64,000 nucleotides of DNA from Bacteroidota bacterium. Lineage in GTDB: Bacteria > Bacteroidota > Bacteroidia > NS11-12g > UBA9320. Numbering within the stretch: position 1 is the stretch's first letter; each line of letters starts with the position of its first letter. A program made the translations under genes and the position numbers. Under the pieces are notes generated by a model. The model did not search any database. It was not told the DNA's origin and worked only from the letters and a program-made list of their open reading frames with translations. The DNA is taken from assembly GCA_016124755.1 (NCBI GenBank), contig WGNA01000002.1, positions 248,001-312,000 of the forward strand, written 5' to 3'. Shown piece after piece: positions 9,413 through 18,635 of this stretch.

Positions 9413-9994
9413 TTGATATTTTTGGAGATCGTGCCTGAAATAAATTCCGAATCCGAGAAGCGAAGGATAGTTACCGAGTGGGTAGATAAATACTCAAATG
9501 ATCTTTTCGTGTTTGCATTGAAAAGGGTTTCAGGAACGGAAACAGCCCGTGATGTGGTTCAGACCACTTTTCTGTCGGCCTTTAATTCATTTGAAAAATT
9601 TGAAGGCAGAAGTTCACCCAAATCGTGGCTTATGTCGATTCTGAAAAATAAAATAGTTGACCACTACCGAAAAGCATATCAGCAAAGGGAAGTTGAACTT
9701 ACGGATACCACCGCTTCAGATTTTAATGAACAGGGACACTGGACGGGTCCCAATATGCCAACGGATTGGGAAACGACAAATGTTCTTGATAATCCGGAAT
9801 TCAGAAAAGTGTTTTATGGCTGTATCGATGCATTGCCGGATCAATGGAATAGGGTAATTAAAATAAAATATCTGGAGGCAGAACATGAACCGGAAGAATT
9901 AGGATTAACGCGAACTAATTATTGGAAAATGCTGGAAAGGGCGAGACGGCAATTGCGAAAATGTCTTGAGATAAACTGGTTTAAACAGAACTGA
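9413..9994 (+). CDS. ECF-type RNA polymerase sigma factor
   Basis: A sigma-70 family protein of extracytoplasmic-function size (about 187-193 residues). Region 2 is visible (VDKYSNDLFVFALKRV, then DVVQTTFLSAF and SWLMSILKNKIVDHYRK), as is region 4 (LPDQWNRVIKIKYLE, then LTRTNYWKMLERARRQLRKCL). There is no ATG: candidate starts are TTG 9413, TTG 9422 and GTG 9431, and the frame stays open upstream without ATG. A perfect TAnnTTTG element (9417-9424) lies over these candidates, favouring GTG 9431. The next gene, a zinc-type anti-sigma candidate, begins one base after the stop. Confidence 0.85.
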   Translation: MIFLEIVPEINSESEKRRIVTEWVDKYSNDLFVFALKRVSGTETARDVVQTTFLSAFNSFEKFEGRSSPKSWLMSILKNKIVDHYRKAYQQREVELTDTTASDFNEQGHWTGPNMPTDWETTNVLDNPEFRKVFYGCIDALPDQWNRVIKIKYLEAEHEPEELGLTRTNYWKMLERARRQLRKCLEINWFKQN

Positions 9995-9995
9995 A

Positions 9996-10250
9996 ATGGC
10001 ATCCGGCAAACTCAACATATCATGTCTGGAAGCGGTGAATTTTATTGATCGCAAGCATACTTCGGGTTTAAACATCAGGGAAAAACTCGCGCTCAGAATT
10101 CATAAGGGCATATGTAAATACTGTCTGAGATACGACAGGCAACAGGAATGGATAAATGAAGCACTAAACCGATTGAACGATCAAAACGTAGATACAAGCG
10201 AACTGGAAGATCTTAAAAAGAAGATAAAAGAGGCCATTCTACATAATTGA
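9996..10250 (+). CDS. Putative zinc-binding anti-sigma factor (ZAS-like)
   Basis: 84 residues, no membrane segment. It carries the zinc anti-sigma signature His-x3-Cys-x2-Cys (HKGICKYC, about residues 36-43) and an upstream Cys in the segment ISCLEA, matching the zf-HC2/ZAS arrangement. Its position one nucleotide after the ECF sigma gene is the typical location for the cognate regulator. It should bind and inhibit the sigma in the cytoplasm; a soluble form suggests redox or metal control rather than transmembrane signalling. The C-terminal half is a Lys/Glu-rich helix. Confidence 0.75.
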   Translation: MASGKLNISCLEAVNFIDRKHTSGLNIREKLALRIHKGICKYCLRYDRQQEWINEALNRLNDQNVDTSELEDLKKKIKEAILHN

Positions 10251-10272
10251 TTAAAAGGTAACTTTGAAAGAC

Positions 10273-10788
10273 ATGAAACTAAGCGGAATCGTTGCAAAGG
10301 CGATCACCTCATTAACTGAATTGCGCAGTTTAATGGGGATTTTAACCGACGAACAATACACCCGGAAAATTGAATTTCTGAACGGTTCCTCCATTGGAGA
10401 ACATTCCCGGCACATTCTGGAAATGTATCAGGAATTACTTTCGGGATATGAATCCGGTGTTGTTTGTTACGAGAACCGCCAGCGCGATAAATCATTAGAG
10501 ACAATCAAAGATCTGGTACTTTCAAGATCTGAAACAATTTCTAAAGAACTCAATAAACCGGATTTGCTTCTCACAATTGAGCAGAGTTTTATTTCAAACG
10601 GCATTCAAACATTCAGAATAGAAACCAATTATTACCGGGAACTCATTTACAACATTGAACACACTGTTCACCATCTTGCTTTGATTCGGGTCGCCGTTAA
10701 AGAACTGGGGATTGAAGCCGAGTTATCGCCGGGTTTCGGATATGCCGATTCAACAATTATTCACAGAAGTTCAGACAGTAGTCATTGA
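10273..10788 (+). CDS. DinB-fold (DinB_2) metal-dependent hydrolase-like protein
   Basis: 171 residues in the four-helix DinB/YfiT fold. The metal-site histidines are visible: GEHSRHILEMYQEL near residue 40, and the C-terminal helix EHTVHHLALIRVAVKELG. ATG 10273 is preferred to TTG 10264. DinB-like proteins include thiol S-transferases and uncharacterised damage-inducible proteins, so the substrate cannot be stated. Its relation to the upstream sigma/anti-sigma pair (22-nt gap) may be only positional. Confidence 0.7.
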   Translation: MKLSGIVAKAITSLTELRSLMGILTDEQYTRKIEFLNGSSIGEHSRHILEMYQELLSGYESGVVCYENRQRDKSLETIKDLVLSRSETISKELNKPDLLLTIEQSFISNGIQTFRIETNYYRELIYNIEHTVHHLALIRVAVKELGIEAELSPGFGYADSTIIHRSSDSSH

Positions 10789-10850
10789 ATTCTGAATAAA
10801 TTTCTTCGGCACTCACACGGGGAAATGATCATAATCTTTATTTTTTGCCC

Positions 10851-11435
10851 ATGATTGAATTTGTGGAAGGTGATGTGGTTGAAATTTCCCCAACGCACAT
10901 AGTGATCAATACAAATGGTGTCGGGTACTTTCTTCACATATCATTGTATGCATACGAAAAGATGCAACAACAGAAAAAGCTTCGGGTGCTAACTCACCTC
11001 TCGGTGAAGGAAGATAGTCATACGTTGTTCGGCTTTTTTAATCATACCGAGAGAGAGATTTTTCGCCATTTAATCAACGTGAGCGGTATCGGTCCGGCAA
11101 CGGCCAGAGTCATTTTATCTTCCTTAAATCAGCAGGAAATTATTTCAGCAATATTGAGCGGAAACGTCGCGTTGTTAAGGTCGATCAAGGGAATCGGACC
11201 TAAAGCCGCTCAACGCCTGATCCTGGAATTACAGGATAAAATGGGCAAGATAGAAGGTCATTCCTCAGGTGAAATGCAGGTTTCAACCGGTCGATCACAA
11301 GAAGCAATTGATGCGTTGCTCGCTCTGGGTTTTGCCAGAGCAGCCACAGAAAAAGTGGTAGCCAGATGCCTTGCGGAAGCAGGAGGGGAAATGACTACCG
11401 AAGAGTTGATTAAGAAATCTTTGAGATTATTATAA
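10851..11435 (+). CDS. ruvA: Holliday junction DNA helicase subunit RuvA
   Basis: 194 residues. RuvA tetramers bind Holliday junctions and load the RuvB motor. Domain I is the N-terminal OB fold (MIEFVEGDVVEI ... NGVGYFLHIS). Domain II contains the paired helix-hairpin-helix motifs (VSGIGPATARVIL and IKGIGPKAAQRLILEL). The C-terminal domain III (EAIDALLALGF ... EELIKKSLRLL) contacts RuvB. ATG 10851 is chosen rather than an upstream TTG because it matches the canonical N-terminus. A TA(T)nTTTTG element ends only 4 nt before it. It sits directly upstream of sprA, an arrangement also known in Flavobacterium. Confidence 0.95.
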   Translation: MIEFVEGDVVEISPTHIVINTNGVGYFLHISLYAYEKMQQQKKLRVLTHLSVKEDSHTLFGFFNHTEREIFRHLINVSGIGPATARVILSSLNQQEIISAILSGNVALLRSIKGIGPKAAQRLILELQDKMGKIEGHSSGEMQVSTGRSQEAIDALLALGFARAATEKVVARCLAEAGGEMTTEELIKKSLRLL

Positions 11436-11487
11436 ATTTGTCTGATTATAAAGCTGGTAGAGCCTATTGACAGACGTTACTTTTAAA

Positions 11488-11501
11488 CAGGCTTCGGCCT
11501 G
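11488..11501 (+). promoter_or_regulatory. C(UUCG)G tetraloop hairpin abutting the sprA start codon
   Basis: CAGGC-TTCG-GCCTG is a perfect 5-bp stem closed by the exceptionally stable C(UUCG)G tetraloop, and the last stem base is immediately followed by the ATG of sprA. In mRNA it would occupy the -14 to -1 region where the ribosome binds, so it may limit translation or act as a regulatory or RNA-processing element. A TACTTTTA-like stretch (-7 type) lies just upstream at about 11478-11485. Confidence 0.6.
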
Positions 11502-14500
11502 ATGGCATTACGGAAACAGAAAAGGAACATTTTGATTGTAAACGTCAATTTATCAAGGGCTTTTGGCTTAGTTGTATTTTTATTTATTGCGCAGATTGCG
11601 CATGCCTTTTCTCCAGCGGGCATATCCGGCCCAGACTCCACTTCCAAAGATTCACTTAAGTATCCGATTCGCGACCGGCAAAACTGGGAGCACGGAAAAA
11701 TCCATCAGATTGATTTCGACGATCCCGGAAACTACAAAACCGAAGTTCAATACAGCCCTCAAGACAGCACCTATCAGATATACAGAAAAATTGGAAACGT
11801 GCGGTTGGGTGTACCTGAGACCCAAACCTTCGACGAATACATTAAGAACCAGAACCGTGAATCACAACGGGATTATTTCCGTAAAAAATCTGAGGCAAAC
11901 AACTACACAAAGTCCGGTGGATTTCCAGAACTTTTTAAAACACCTGATATTCTTGACAATGTTTTTGGAGCCGGTCTGATCGACATCAGACCCAGTGGTT
12001 CGGCGGAGGTAATCTTCGGCGGAAACATTAACCGGGTTGAGAATCCGATTTTCACCGCTCGGCAGCAGAAGAATTCCAACTTCGACTTTAAACTTAAAAT
12101 GCAGGTCAACGTTACCGGGCAGATCGGTAACAGAATGAAGATCAATACAAATTACAATACTGAGGCGACCTTCGAATTTGAAAACCAAACCAAACTCAAC
12201 TGGCAGGGGAAGGAAGACGACATCTTAAAGAACATTGAACTCGGAAACGTGAGTCTTCCGCTCAACGGATCACTCATACAAGGAGGACAAAGTTTATTTG
12301 GAATCAAGACACAGCTTCAGTTTGGTAAACTCACCGTTACTACGATTGTTACGCAGCAAAAAGGTGAGACCCGCGAAACAGAAGTAAACGGGGGAGCTCA
12401 GGTAACTAAATTCAATATACAAGCGAGTGATTACGATGTAAACCGACATTACTTTCTCGGCCAATATTTCGTGAATAATTACGACACGGCACTCTCAAGA
12501 CTGCCGCTGATTCAGTCGAACGTACTGATCAATTACATCGAGGTTTGGGTAACCAACCGGGCTTCGAATTACAATAACACCGGAAATCTGGTGGCAATGA
12601 TGGACCTTGGAGAAGCTTATCCGTACAACGATAAATACCAGTTGCCGGGTTCTAATAATTTACCGCGAAACGAGGCGAATGCGCTTTATAAGTCAATGAC
12701 TACGAATGCGACCGCCACCAAAAATGAATTAAGTGTCGGCATTGAATACGTTGATCTGAGCAATGCCCGGCAGTTGAACGCGAACGAATACACGCTCAAC
12801 GAACGACTCGGATATATTTCTCTCAATCAGTCGCTCAACACAGATGAGATTCTGGCGGTTGCTTACGAATACACGTATAATGGTGTAGTTTATAAAGTTG
12901 GAGAATTCGCCCGGGACAGGCCACCGAATACTAACAACACAACCACATTAGCCGTAAAACTTCTGAAATCCAACCTGATCAAGACGCATCTTCCGACATG
13001 GGATCTGATGATGAAAAACATCTACACGCTCGGAGCCTACAACATGCAGACGGAAGATTTCAATTTCAACATTGTATACGCAGACGACAACGGCGGTGGT
13101 GACCTCAATTATTTGCCGGTAAAGCCTGAAGAAACTTCCTGGTACCAGCAGCAGTTGGTTCGTGTATTCCGTTTCGACCGGATGAATCGGCAGTATGAAG
13201 CAAAACCCGACGGAAACTTCGACATAATTGAAGGTATCACGATTCAGACTTCTCAAGGTCGAATTATCTTCCCGATGCGTGAACCATTTGGGAAATACGC
13301 CAGAAGTCAGTTCAAAGACCCGAATGGAAAAACAGCGGATTATTATGCCTTTAATGCTTTATACGATTCCACAAAATGGGATGCCGAACAGGATGTTCAA
13401 CACGACAAATTCTTTTTAAGAGGAAGTTACAAAGGCTCATCCAGCAACCAGATCCGCCTTCAATGTTTTAATGTTCCAAGGGGTTCGGTAAAAGTAACCG
13501 CAAACGGAACTCAGCTTACTGAAGGTACAGACTACATCGTTGACTATACCATCGGCATGGTGAGTATCATCAACGAAGGTGTGTTGGGATCCGGGGCAGT
13601 AATTAAGGCAAGTTGTGAAAGTAACTCGCTCTTTAATCTGCAGCAGAAATCTTTAGTCGGTAGCAGATTCGATTATAAATATTCAGACAAGTTGTTGCTC
13701 GGAGGAACCATTCTTCACTTAACAGAAAGACCTTTAACTCCTAAAACCAACATCGGTGATGAACCTTTGCTAAATACGATTTTCGGTTTCGACGGATCTT
13801 ATAATACTAAGTCACGGATGCTAACCCGATGGGTCGACAGACTTCCGTTTATCGAAACAAAAGAGGAGTCTTCCATGGCTCTCAACTGGGAATTTGCGCA
13901 GATTATTCCTCACAAACCATTGAGTATCGGAAATGCAGAAAGGGGAACTTCCTTTATTGATGATTTCGAAGGAATAGAAACACCGTTTGATTTAAAAACC
14001 TGGGCACGTTGGAAAATTGCCAGTGTTCCTCAACATCAGCCGGACCTCTTTCCTCTGGCGGATGGAGTTGATCGAAAATTAGAAAATAACCGGAGAGCGC
14101 TCATCTCCTGGTATAATCTGGACCCGCTTTTCCAGAACACTTCCGACAACAGAATGCCACAACACCTGAAGGATGATGTTACCCAGCGATCGGGTCATTT
14201 TGTTCGCGCAATTCCTTATAATGAACCATTCCCACAGAAAAATATTCAACAAAGCACGCCTAAAACCCTTCCCACACTTGACCTCGCTTTTTATCCTAAA
14301 TACCGCGGTCCCTACAATTACAACATTGATGATTTAAATGTGGATGGAACTTTAGACAACCCACAAAACAAATGGGCAGGTATAAGCAGAAGAATTGAGA
14401 ATACGGATTTCGAAGCAGCGAACTACGATTATATCGAGATATGGATGATGGATCCTTTCGTTTACGAGAAATACGAAAAGACTCCAGGCAAAAACTCGGG

Positions 14501-17500
14501 TTATATGTACATCAATCTGGGAAGTATATCAGAAGACGTACTTCCGGATAAACTAAAATCTGCAGAGAACGCATTGCCTACCGCATCCAATACTTCGCCG
14601 GTGGAAGTAACAGACTGCGCGGTTGTAGGTAGAATTACTCCGATTATTGACGGTTTCGATAATGATCCGGCAGCTCGTCCTCTTCAGGATATTGGACTCG
14701 ACGGATTGAATGATGAAAATGAAAGAGTCTTTTTCGATTCGATTTATTTAAAGAAAGTTGAACTCAAACACGGGACTAATTCTCAGGCCTATATTAATGC
14801 ATTCAACGATCCGTCTGGCGATGACTTTAAACATCATAGGGATCCGTCTTATGATGCGGTTGAGAAGAGCATTTTAGGTCGTTACCAGTATTATAATAAT
14901 ATGCAGGGTAATTCTAGTCTGGATCGACTGGGCGACGGTACGCCGAAATCAAACACAACTATTCCGGATGATGAAGACATTAATCAGGACAATACATTAG
15001 ACCAGATTGAAGAATATTACCAGTACCGAATTGAGTTAAGTCAGGCTGCATTAAAAGTGGGAACCGGTTATGTAACCGATTCGATTCGGGTTTATGCCAA
15101 GCGGGAAGATGAGGGAGCTAAACCAGACAGCGTAACCTATTACCAGTTGAAAATTCCGATCCGGGAATATCAGAAAAGAGTTGGTGGAATAACGAATTTC
15201 AAATCCATTCGATTCATGCGAATGTTTCTCATGGGTTTTGAAGACAGCGTTATCGTGAGACTGCTTCAAATGCAAATGATTCGTGCAGATTGGAGACGGT
15301 ATAAGAACAGCCTTAAAGATCCCCCGACAGTTGGTCTTCCACCGGACCCGACCGATCCTGTTGAATTTGTTGTGAGTACTGTAAACATTGAAGAGAACAG
15401 TAAACGAGCACCAATCCGCTACATCGAGCCTCCGGGAATTGCCCGGGAAAAGGATCCTACTCAGCCGAGTCAGGTTTTGCAGAATGAGCAATCACTTTCA
15501 CTCCGGGTTTGCGGTCTGGAACAAGGTGATGCACGAGGTGCTTTTAAAGTTACCGAAATTGATATCCGTAATTATGAACGCCTAAAGATGTTCATTCACG
15601 CGGAAGGAGAGAATCTTCAATACGGCGATGTGTGGGGTTATATCCGAATAGGGACCGACCTTGAAAACAATTACTATGAATACCGGATGCCATTGTACAT
15701 TACAGCATCAGGTGCTACTCTTCAGGGTGAAATATGGCCTGATGGAAACAACATGGACTTCGCTCTTCAGGATTTATACAATCTGAAACTTGAAAGAGAA
15801 AATGTTACGGGAAGCAAAACTGCCACATATCAGAAAACCCTTTCAAACGGTCATATTATAAAGGTTGTAGGATTGCCGGATTTAAGTCAGGTAAGAAGTA
15901 TGATGCTGGGGATTATGAATCCTTCGGGAAGTACCGGGCCACAAAAACTTTGTACGGAAGTCTGGTTTAATGAATTGCGGGTAACCGGTATTGCGAACAA
16001 AGGTGGCTGGGCTGCGACTGCCAGAATGGTCACCAAATTAGCCGACTTTGCCAGAGTGAATGTGTCGGGCAGTTATCAAACCATTGGTTTTGGGGGAATC
16101 GATAAAACGCTGAATGAACGGAATCTTGAGCAAACCTTTCAATACGATATTTCATCGAATGTAGAGCTGGGTAAATTCTTCCCACAGAAATCCGGTATTA
16201 CCATTCCGATGTACATAGGTTGGAATGAGATATTTATTAATCCTAAATTCTATCCTCTGAATCCGGATATCTTATATAAACAGGCATTGAAGAATGCGGA
16301 AACAGCAGAAGACCGAACGAAGATTAAACATACGAGTCAGGATTACACGAGTCGTTACAGTCTCAATTTTACCAATGTTAAGAAGAACAGAACCAGTGCT
16401 GCGAAGGCGCATATCTGGGATATTGAAAATGTGAATCTGAGTTATTCGTTCCAACGGGTTTACAGGCGAAATCAGGTAATTCAGGAACAGTTTATAAATA
16501 CACACCGTGCAAGTGTTGCCTATAATTATTCATCGAATGCCAAACCCTGGGAGCCGTTTAAGAAGATAATTAAAGCAAAGCAGTTATCACTCATCAGAGA
16601 TTTCAACCTCGGATTGATGCCAACAAGTTTGAATGTTCAGATGGATGTTGACAGGAGATATGGTGAGTTGCAGAACCGAAGCAATGATAATTTCAAAGCG
16701 ATTGTTGAACGCTTTTATGATAAATCTTTCACCTTTAAAAGAACCTATGGAGCACGCTGGAATCTGATGCGAAGTTTAAAGTTCGATTACAACAGCGTTG
16801 CAGATGCATGGGTTCAGGAACCATACGGAGCCATTAATACCGAACAGAAAAAAGACACAATTCGCACGAACTTCTATCATCTGGGTACTTTGAAGAATTT
16901 TAACCAGACGATGAATCTCAATTATACGGTTCCATTCAATAAAATCAGAATGTTGAACTGGATTACGGCTTCGGCAAAATACGGCGCAAACTACAGTTGG
17001 ACCATGGCGCCGCCGATTGTAGGAGATGTTGGTAACACGATTCAGAACAGCCAGACCATTAACCTGAATTCATCTCTTAATTTCAGTTCTTTCTATAACC
17101 GGTCGAAGTTCCTTAGAAAATTTACGACAACCGCCCCCGCGAGAAGTTCGCGAAAGTCAAGTAAACCGGATGATCAGGATGACAAGGATAAAGACAAGAA
17201 AAAGAACAACGAGATTTCGCCTGCGGTTAAAACTATCGGGGGATTTTTCCTCATGTTGAAACAGGCACAATTCACGTATACCAAAACAAGCGGTACTTCC
17301 TTGCCCGGGTACAAACCAACCGTGAAATTACTGGGGCGAAACCTTGAAGAGGCAACACCGAGCTGGCCATTTATTCTGGGTATGCAGGAATCCAGCATTC
17401 GCTACGATTTCGCCAGATTGGGCTATATGAGTTCGGACACACTTCAAAACAACCGATTCACTCAAATGAGTGGTGAAAATCTGAATGGCAAAGTAACGCT

Positions 17501-18614
17501 GGAACCTTTCCCCAATTTCCGAATTTCACTTGATTTTGATAAGAGAACTTCAAGTTCGATGTCGAGTAACTTCCGATACAACCCGGCTACCGAAAAATAT
17601 GAGGACCTTGCTCTTCAGGAAATCGGTCAGTACAGTATATCATTTATGTCCTGGAAATCGGCATTTGATAAAGTCGGGGACACAAAACACAATTACCAGT
17701 CACAGGTATTTGAAGATTTCAAAAACATGCGGTTGGATGTTGCTAAACGAATTCAGCAAGAAGAGTTCACTACTGGAGGTAATACACGATATTCAAGCAG
17801 GGTCGGAGAGGTCGATACCGCAACAGGATTTCCGGTCGGTTACGGTCGAACACAACAAGATGTTCTTCTGTATTCATTCCTTGCAGCGTATAGTGGAAAG
17901 AGTGCTTCTGAGGTTCAGTTAAATCCTTTTAAAAGAATGCCGGCACCGGCCTGGCGAATCAGTTATAACGGATTAAAGGATTTGTTCGGACTGAAAAAAT
18001 ATTTCACCAACATCAGTATCAATCACGCATATAGCTCCACTCTTAATATGAGCAGCTATTATACGGAAGTGCAATACGGGAAAGACGATTTGGACACTGG
18101 CAATCTGAAGGCGAAATACACATTCCAACAGGGGATTTCATTAATTGAAAGATTAACCCCGGTAATTGGAATTGATGTAACCATGAAAAATGGTTTGACA
18201 GCCAAGTTCGAATACAAGAGAGATCGAAATGTAACACTTTATACAAGTACGTTCCAGATGATTGAACAGCGCAATATCGAGTATGTGGTTGGGGCGGGAT
18301 TCAGAACCAGTGGGGTGCGATTGCCGCTTAAAGTTCGCGGCAACCGGATTTTGTTGGAGAACGATCTTAATTTCCGGTTCGACCTTTCGATCCGGGACAA
18401 CGTCACGATCAGGCGGGATATCGAGCTAAATGAAAGCACGGCGCAGGCAGGTACAAGGATGTTCACCGTTCGGCCGACAATCGATTACAAGGTGAACGAC
18501 AACACCAATATCAGAATGTACTTCAACAGAAATGTGAATCATCCCAAAAATTCGCAGAGTTACGTAACAGCGCTAACCGATTTTGGAGTCTCGCTTCGAT
18601 ATACGTTGCAGTAA
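11502..18614 (+). CDS. sprA: T9SS outer-membrane translocon SprA (gliding motility/cell-surface protein)
   Basis: 2370 residues, the usual giant length of SprA (about 2400). SprA forms the very large single-chain outer-membrane barrel through which T9SS cargo crosses. An N-terminal hydrophobic stretch (about 20-38, ending AHA) is the signal peptide. The SprA N-terminal domain follows, with its repeated plug-like features (INTNYNTEATFEFENQTKL, GNVSLPLNGSLIQGGQSLFG). The C-terminal half is a long series of aromatic-ended barrel strands ending FGVSLRYTLQ. A Lys/Asp-rich linker near residue 1885 is probably an extracellular or periplasmic loop. Its own transcription start is plausible, but co-transcription with ruvA is also possible (66-bp gap). 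Sorting-domain proteins in this window (39.6, 45.6 and 55.4 kb) are expected substrates. Confidence 0.93.
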   Translation: MALRKQKRNILIVNVNLSRAFGLVVFLFIAQIAHAFSPAGISGPDSTSKDSLKYPIRDRQNWEHGKIHQIDFDDPGNYKTEVQYSPQDSTYQIYRKIGNVRLGVPETQTFDEYIKNQNRESQRDYFRKKSEANNYTKSGGFPELFKTPDILDNVFGAGLIDIRPSGSAEVIFGGNINRVENPIFTARQQKNSNFDFKLKMQVNVTGQIGNRMKINTNYNTEATFEFENQTKLNWQGKEDDILKNIELGNVSLPLNGSLIQGGQSLFGIKTQLQFGKLTVTTIVTQQKGETRETEVNGGAQVTKFNIQASDYDVNRHYFLGQYFVNNYDTALSRLPLIQSNVLINYIEVWVTNRASNYNNTGNLVAMMDLGEAYPYNDKYQLPGSNNLPRNEANALYKSMTTNATATKNELSVGIEYVDLSNARQLNANEYTLNERLGYISLNQSLNTDEILAVAYEYTYNGVVYKVGEFARDRPPNTNNTTTLAVKLLKSNLIKTHLPTWDLMMKNIYTLGAYNMQTEDFNFNIVYADDNGGGDLNYLPVKPEETSWYQQQLVRVFRFDRMNRQYEAKPDGNFDIIEGITIQTSQGRIIFPMREPFGKYARSQFKDPNGKTADYYAFNALYDSTKWDAEQDVQHDKFFLRGSYKGSSSNQIRLQCFNVPRGSVKVTANGTQLTEGTDYIVDYTIGMVSIINEGVLGSGAVIKASCESNSLFNLQQKSLVGSRFDYKYSDKLLLGGTILHLTERPLTPKTNIGDEPLLNTIFGFDGSYNTKSRMLTRWVDRLPFIETKEESSMALNWEFAQIIPHKPLSIGNAERGTSFIDDFEGIETPFDLKTWARWKIASVPQHQPDLFPLADGVDRKLENNRRALISWYNLDPLFQNTSDNRMPQHLKDDVTQRSGHFVRAIPYNEPFPQKNIQQSTPKTLPTLDLAFYPKYRGPYNYNIDDLNVDGTLDNPQNKWAGISRRIENTDFEAANYDYIEIWMMDPFVYEKYEKTPGKNSGYMYINLGSISEDVLPDKLKSAENALPTASNTSPVEVTDCAVVGRITPIIDGFDNDPAARPLQDIGLDGLNDENERVFFDSIYLKKVELKHGTNSQAYINAFNDPSGDDFKHHRDPSYDAVEKSILGRYQYYNNMQGNSSLDRLGDGTPKSNTTIPDDEDINQDNTLDQIEEYYQYRIELSQAALKVGTGYVTDSIRVYAKREDEGAKPDSVTYYQLKIPIREYQKRVGGITNFKSIRFMRMFLMGFEDSVIVRLLQMQMIRADWRRYKNSLKDPPTVGLPPDPTDPVEFVVSTVNIEENSKRAPIRYIEPPGIAREKDPTQPSQVLQNEQSLSLRVCGLEQGDARGAFKVTEIDIRNYERLKMFIHAEGENLQYGDVWGYIRIGTDLENNYYEYRMPLYITASGATLQGEIWPDGNNMDFALQDLYNLKLERENVTGSKTATYQKTLSNGHIIKVVGLPDLSQVRSMMLGIMNPSGSTGPQKLCTEVWFNELRVTGIANKGGWAATARMVTKLADFARVNVSGSYQTIGFGGIDKTLNERNLEQTFQYDISSNVELGKFFPQKSGITIPMYIGWNEIFINPKFYPLNPDILYKQALKNAETAEDRTKIKHTSQDYTSRYSLNFTNVKKNRTSAAKAHIWDIENVNLSYSFQRVYRRNQVIQEQFINTHRASVAYNYSSNAKPWEPFKKIIKAKQLSLIRDFNLGLMPTSLNVQMDVDRRYGELQNRSNDNFKAIVERFYDKSFTFKRTYGARWNLMRSLKFDYNSVADAWVQEPYGAINTEQKKDTIRTNFYHLGTLKNFNQTMNLNYTVPFNKIRMLNWITASAKYGANYSWTMAPPIVGDVGNTIQNSQTINLNSSLNFSSFYNRSKFLRKFTTTAPARSSRKSSKPDDQDDKDKDKKKNNEISPAVKTIGGFFLMLKQAQFTYTKTSGTSLPGYKPTVKLLGRNLEEATPSWPFILGMQESSIRYDFARLGYMSSDTLQNNRFTQMSGENLNGKVTLEPFPNFRISLDFDKRTSSSMSSNFRYNPATEKYEDLALQEIGQYSISFMSWKSAFDKVGDTKHNYQSQVFEDFKNMRLDVAKRIQQEEFTTGGNTRYSSRVGEVDTATGFPVGYGRTQQDVLLYSFLAAYSGKSASEVQLNPFKRMPAPAWRISYNGLKDLFGLKKYFTNISINHAYSSTLNMSSYYTEVQYGKDDLDTGNLKAKYTFQQGISLIERLTPVIGIDVTMKNGLTAKFEYKRDRNVTLYTSTFQMIEQRNIEYVVGAGFRTSGVRLPLKVRGNRILLENDLNFRFDLSIRDNVTIRRDIELNESTAQAGTRMFTVRPTIDYKVNDNTNIRMYFNRNVNHPKNSQSYVTALTDFGVSLRYTLQ

Positions 18615-18635
18615 ACCTTGGTTGATTTTTCGGGT

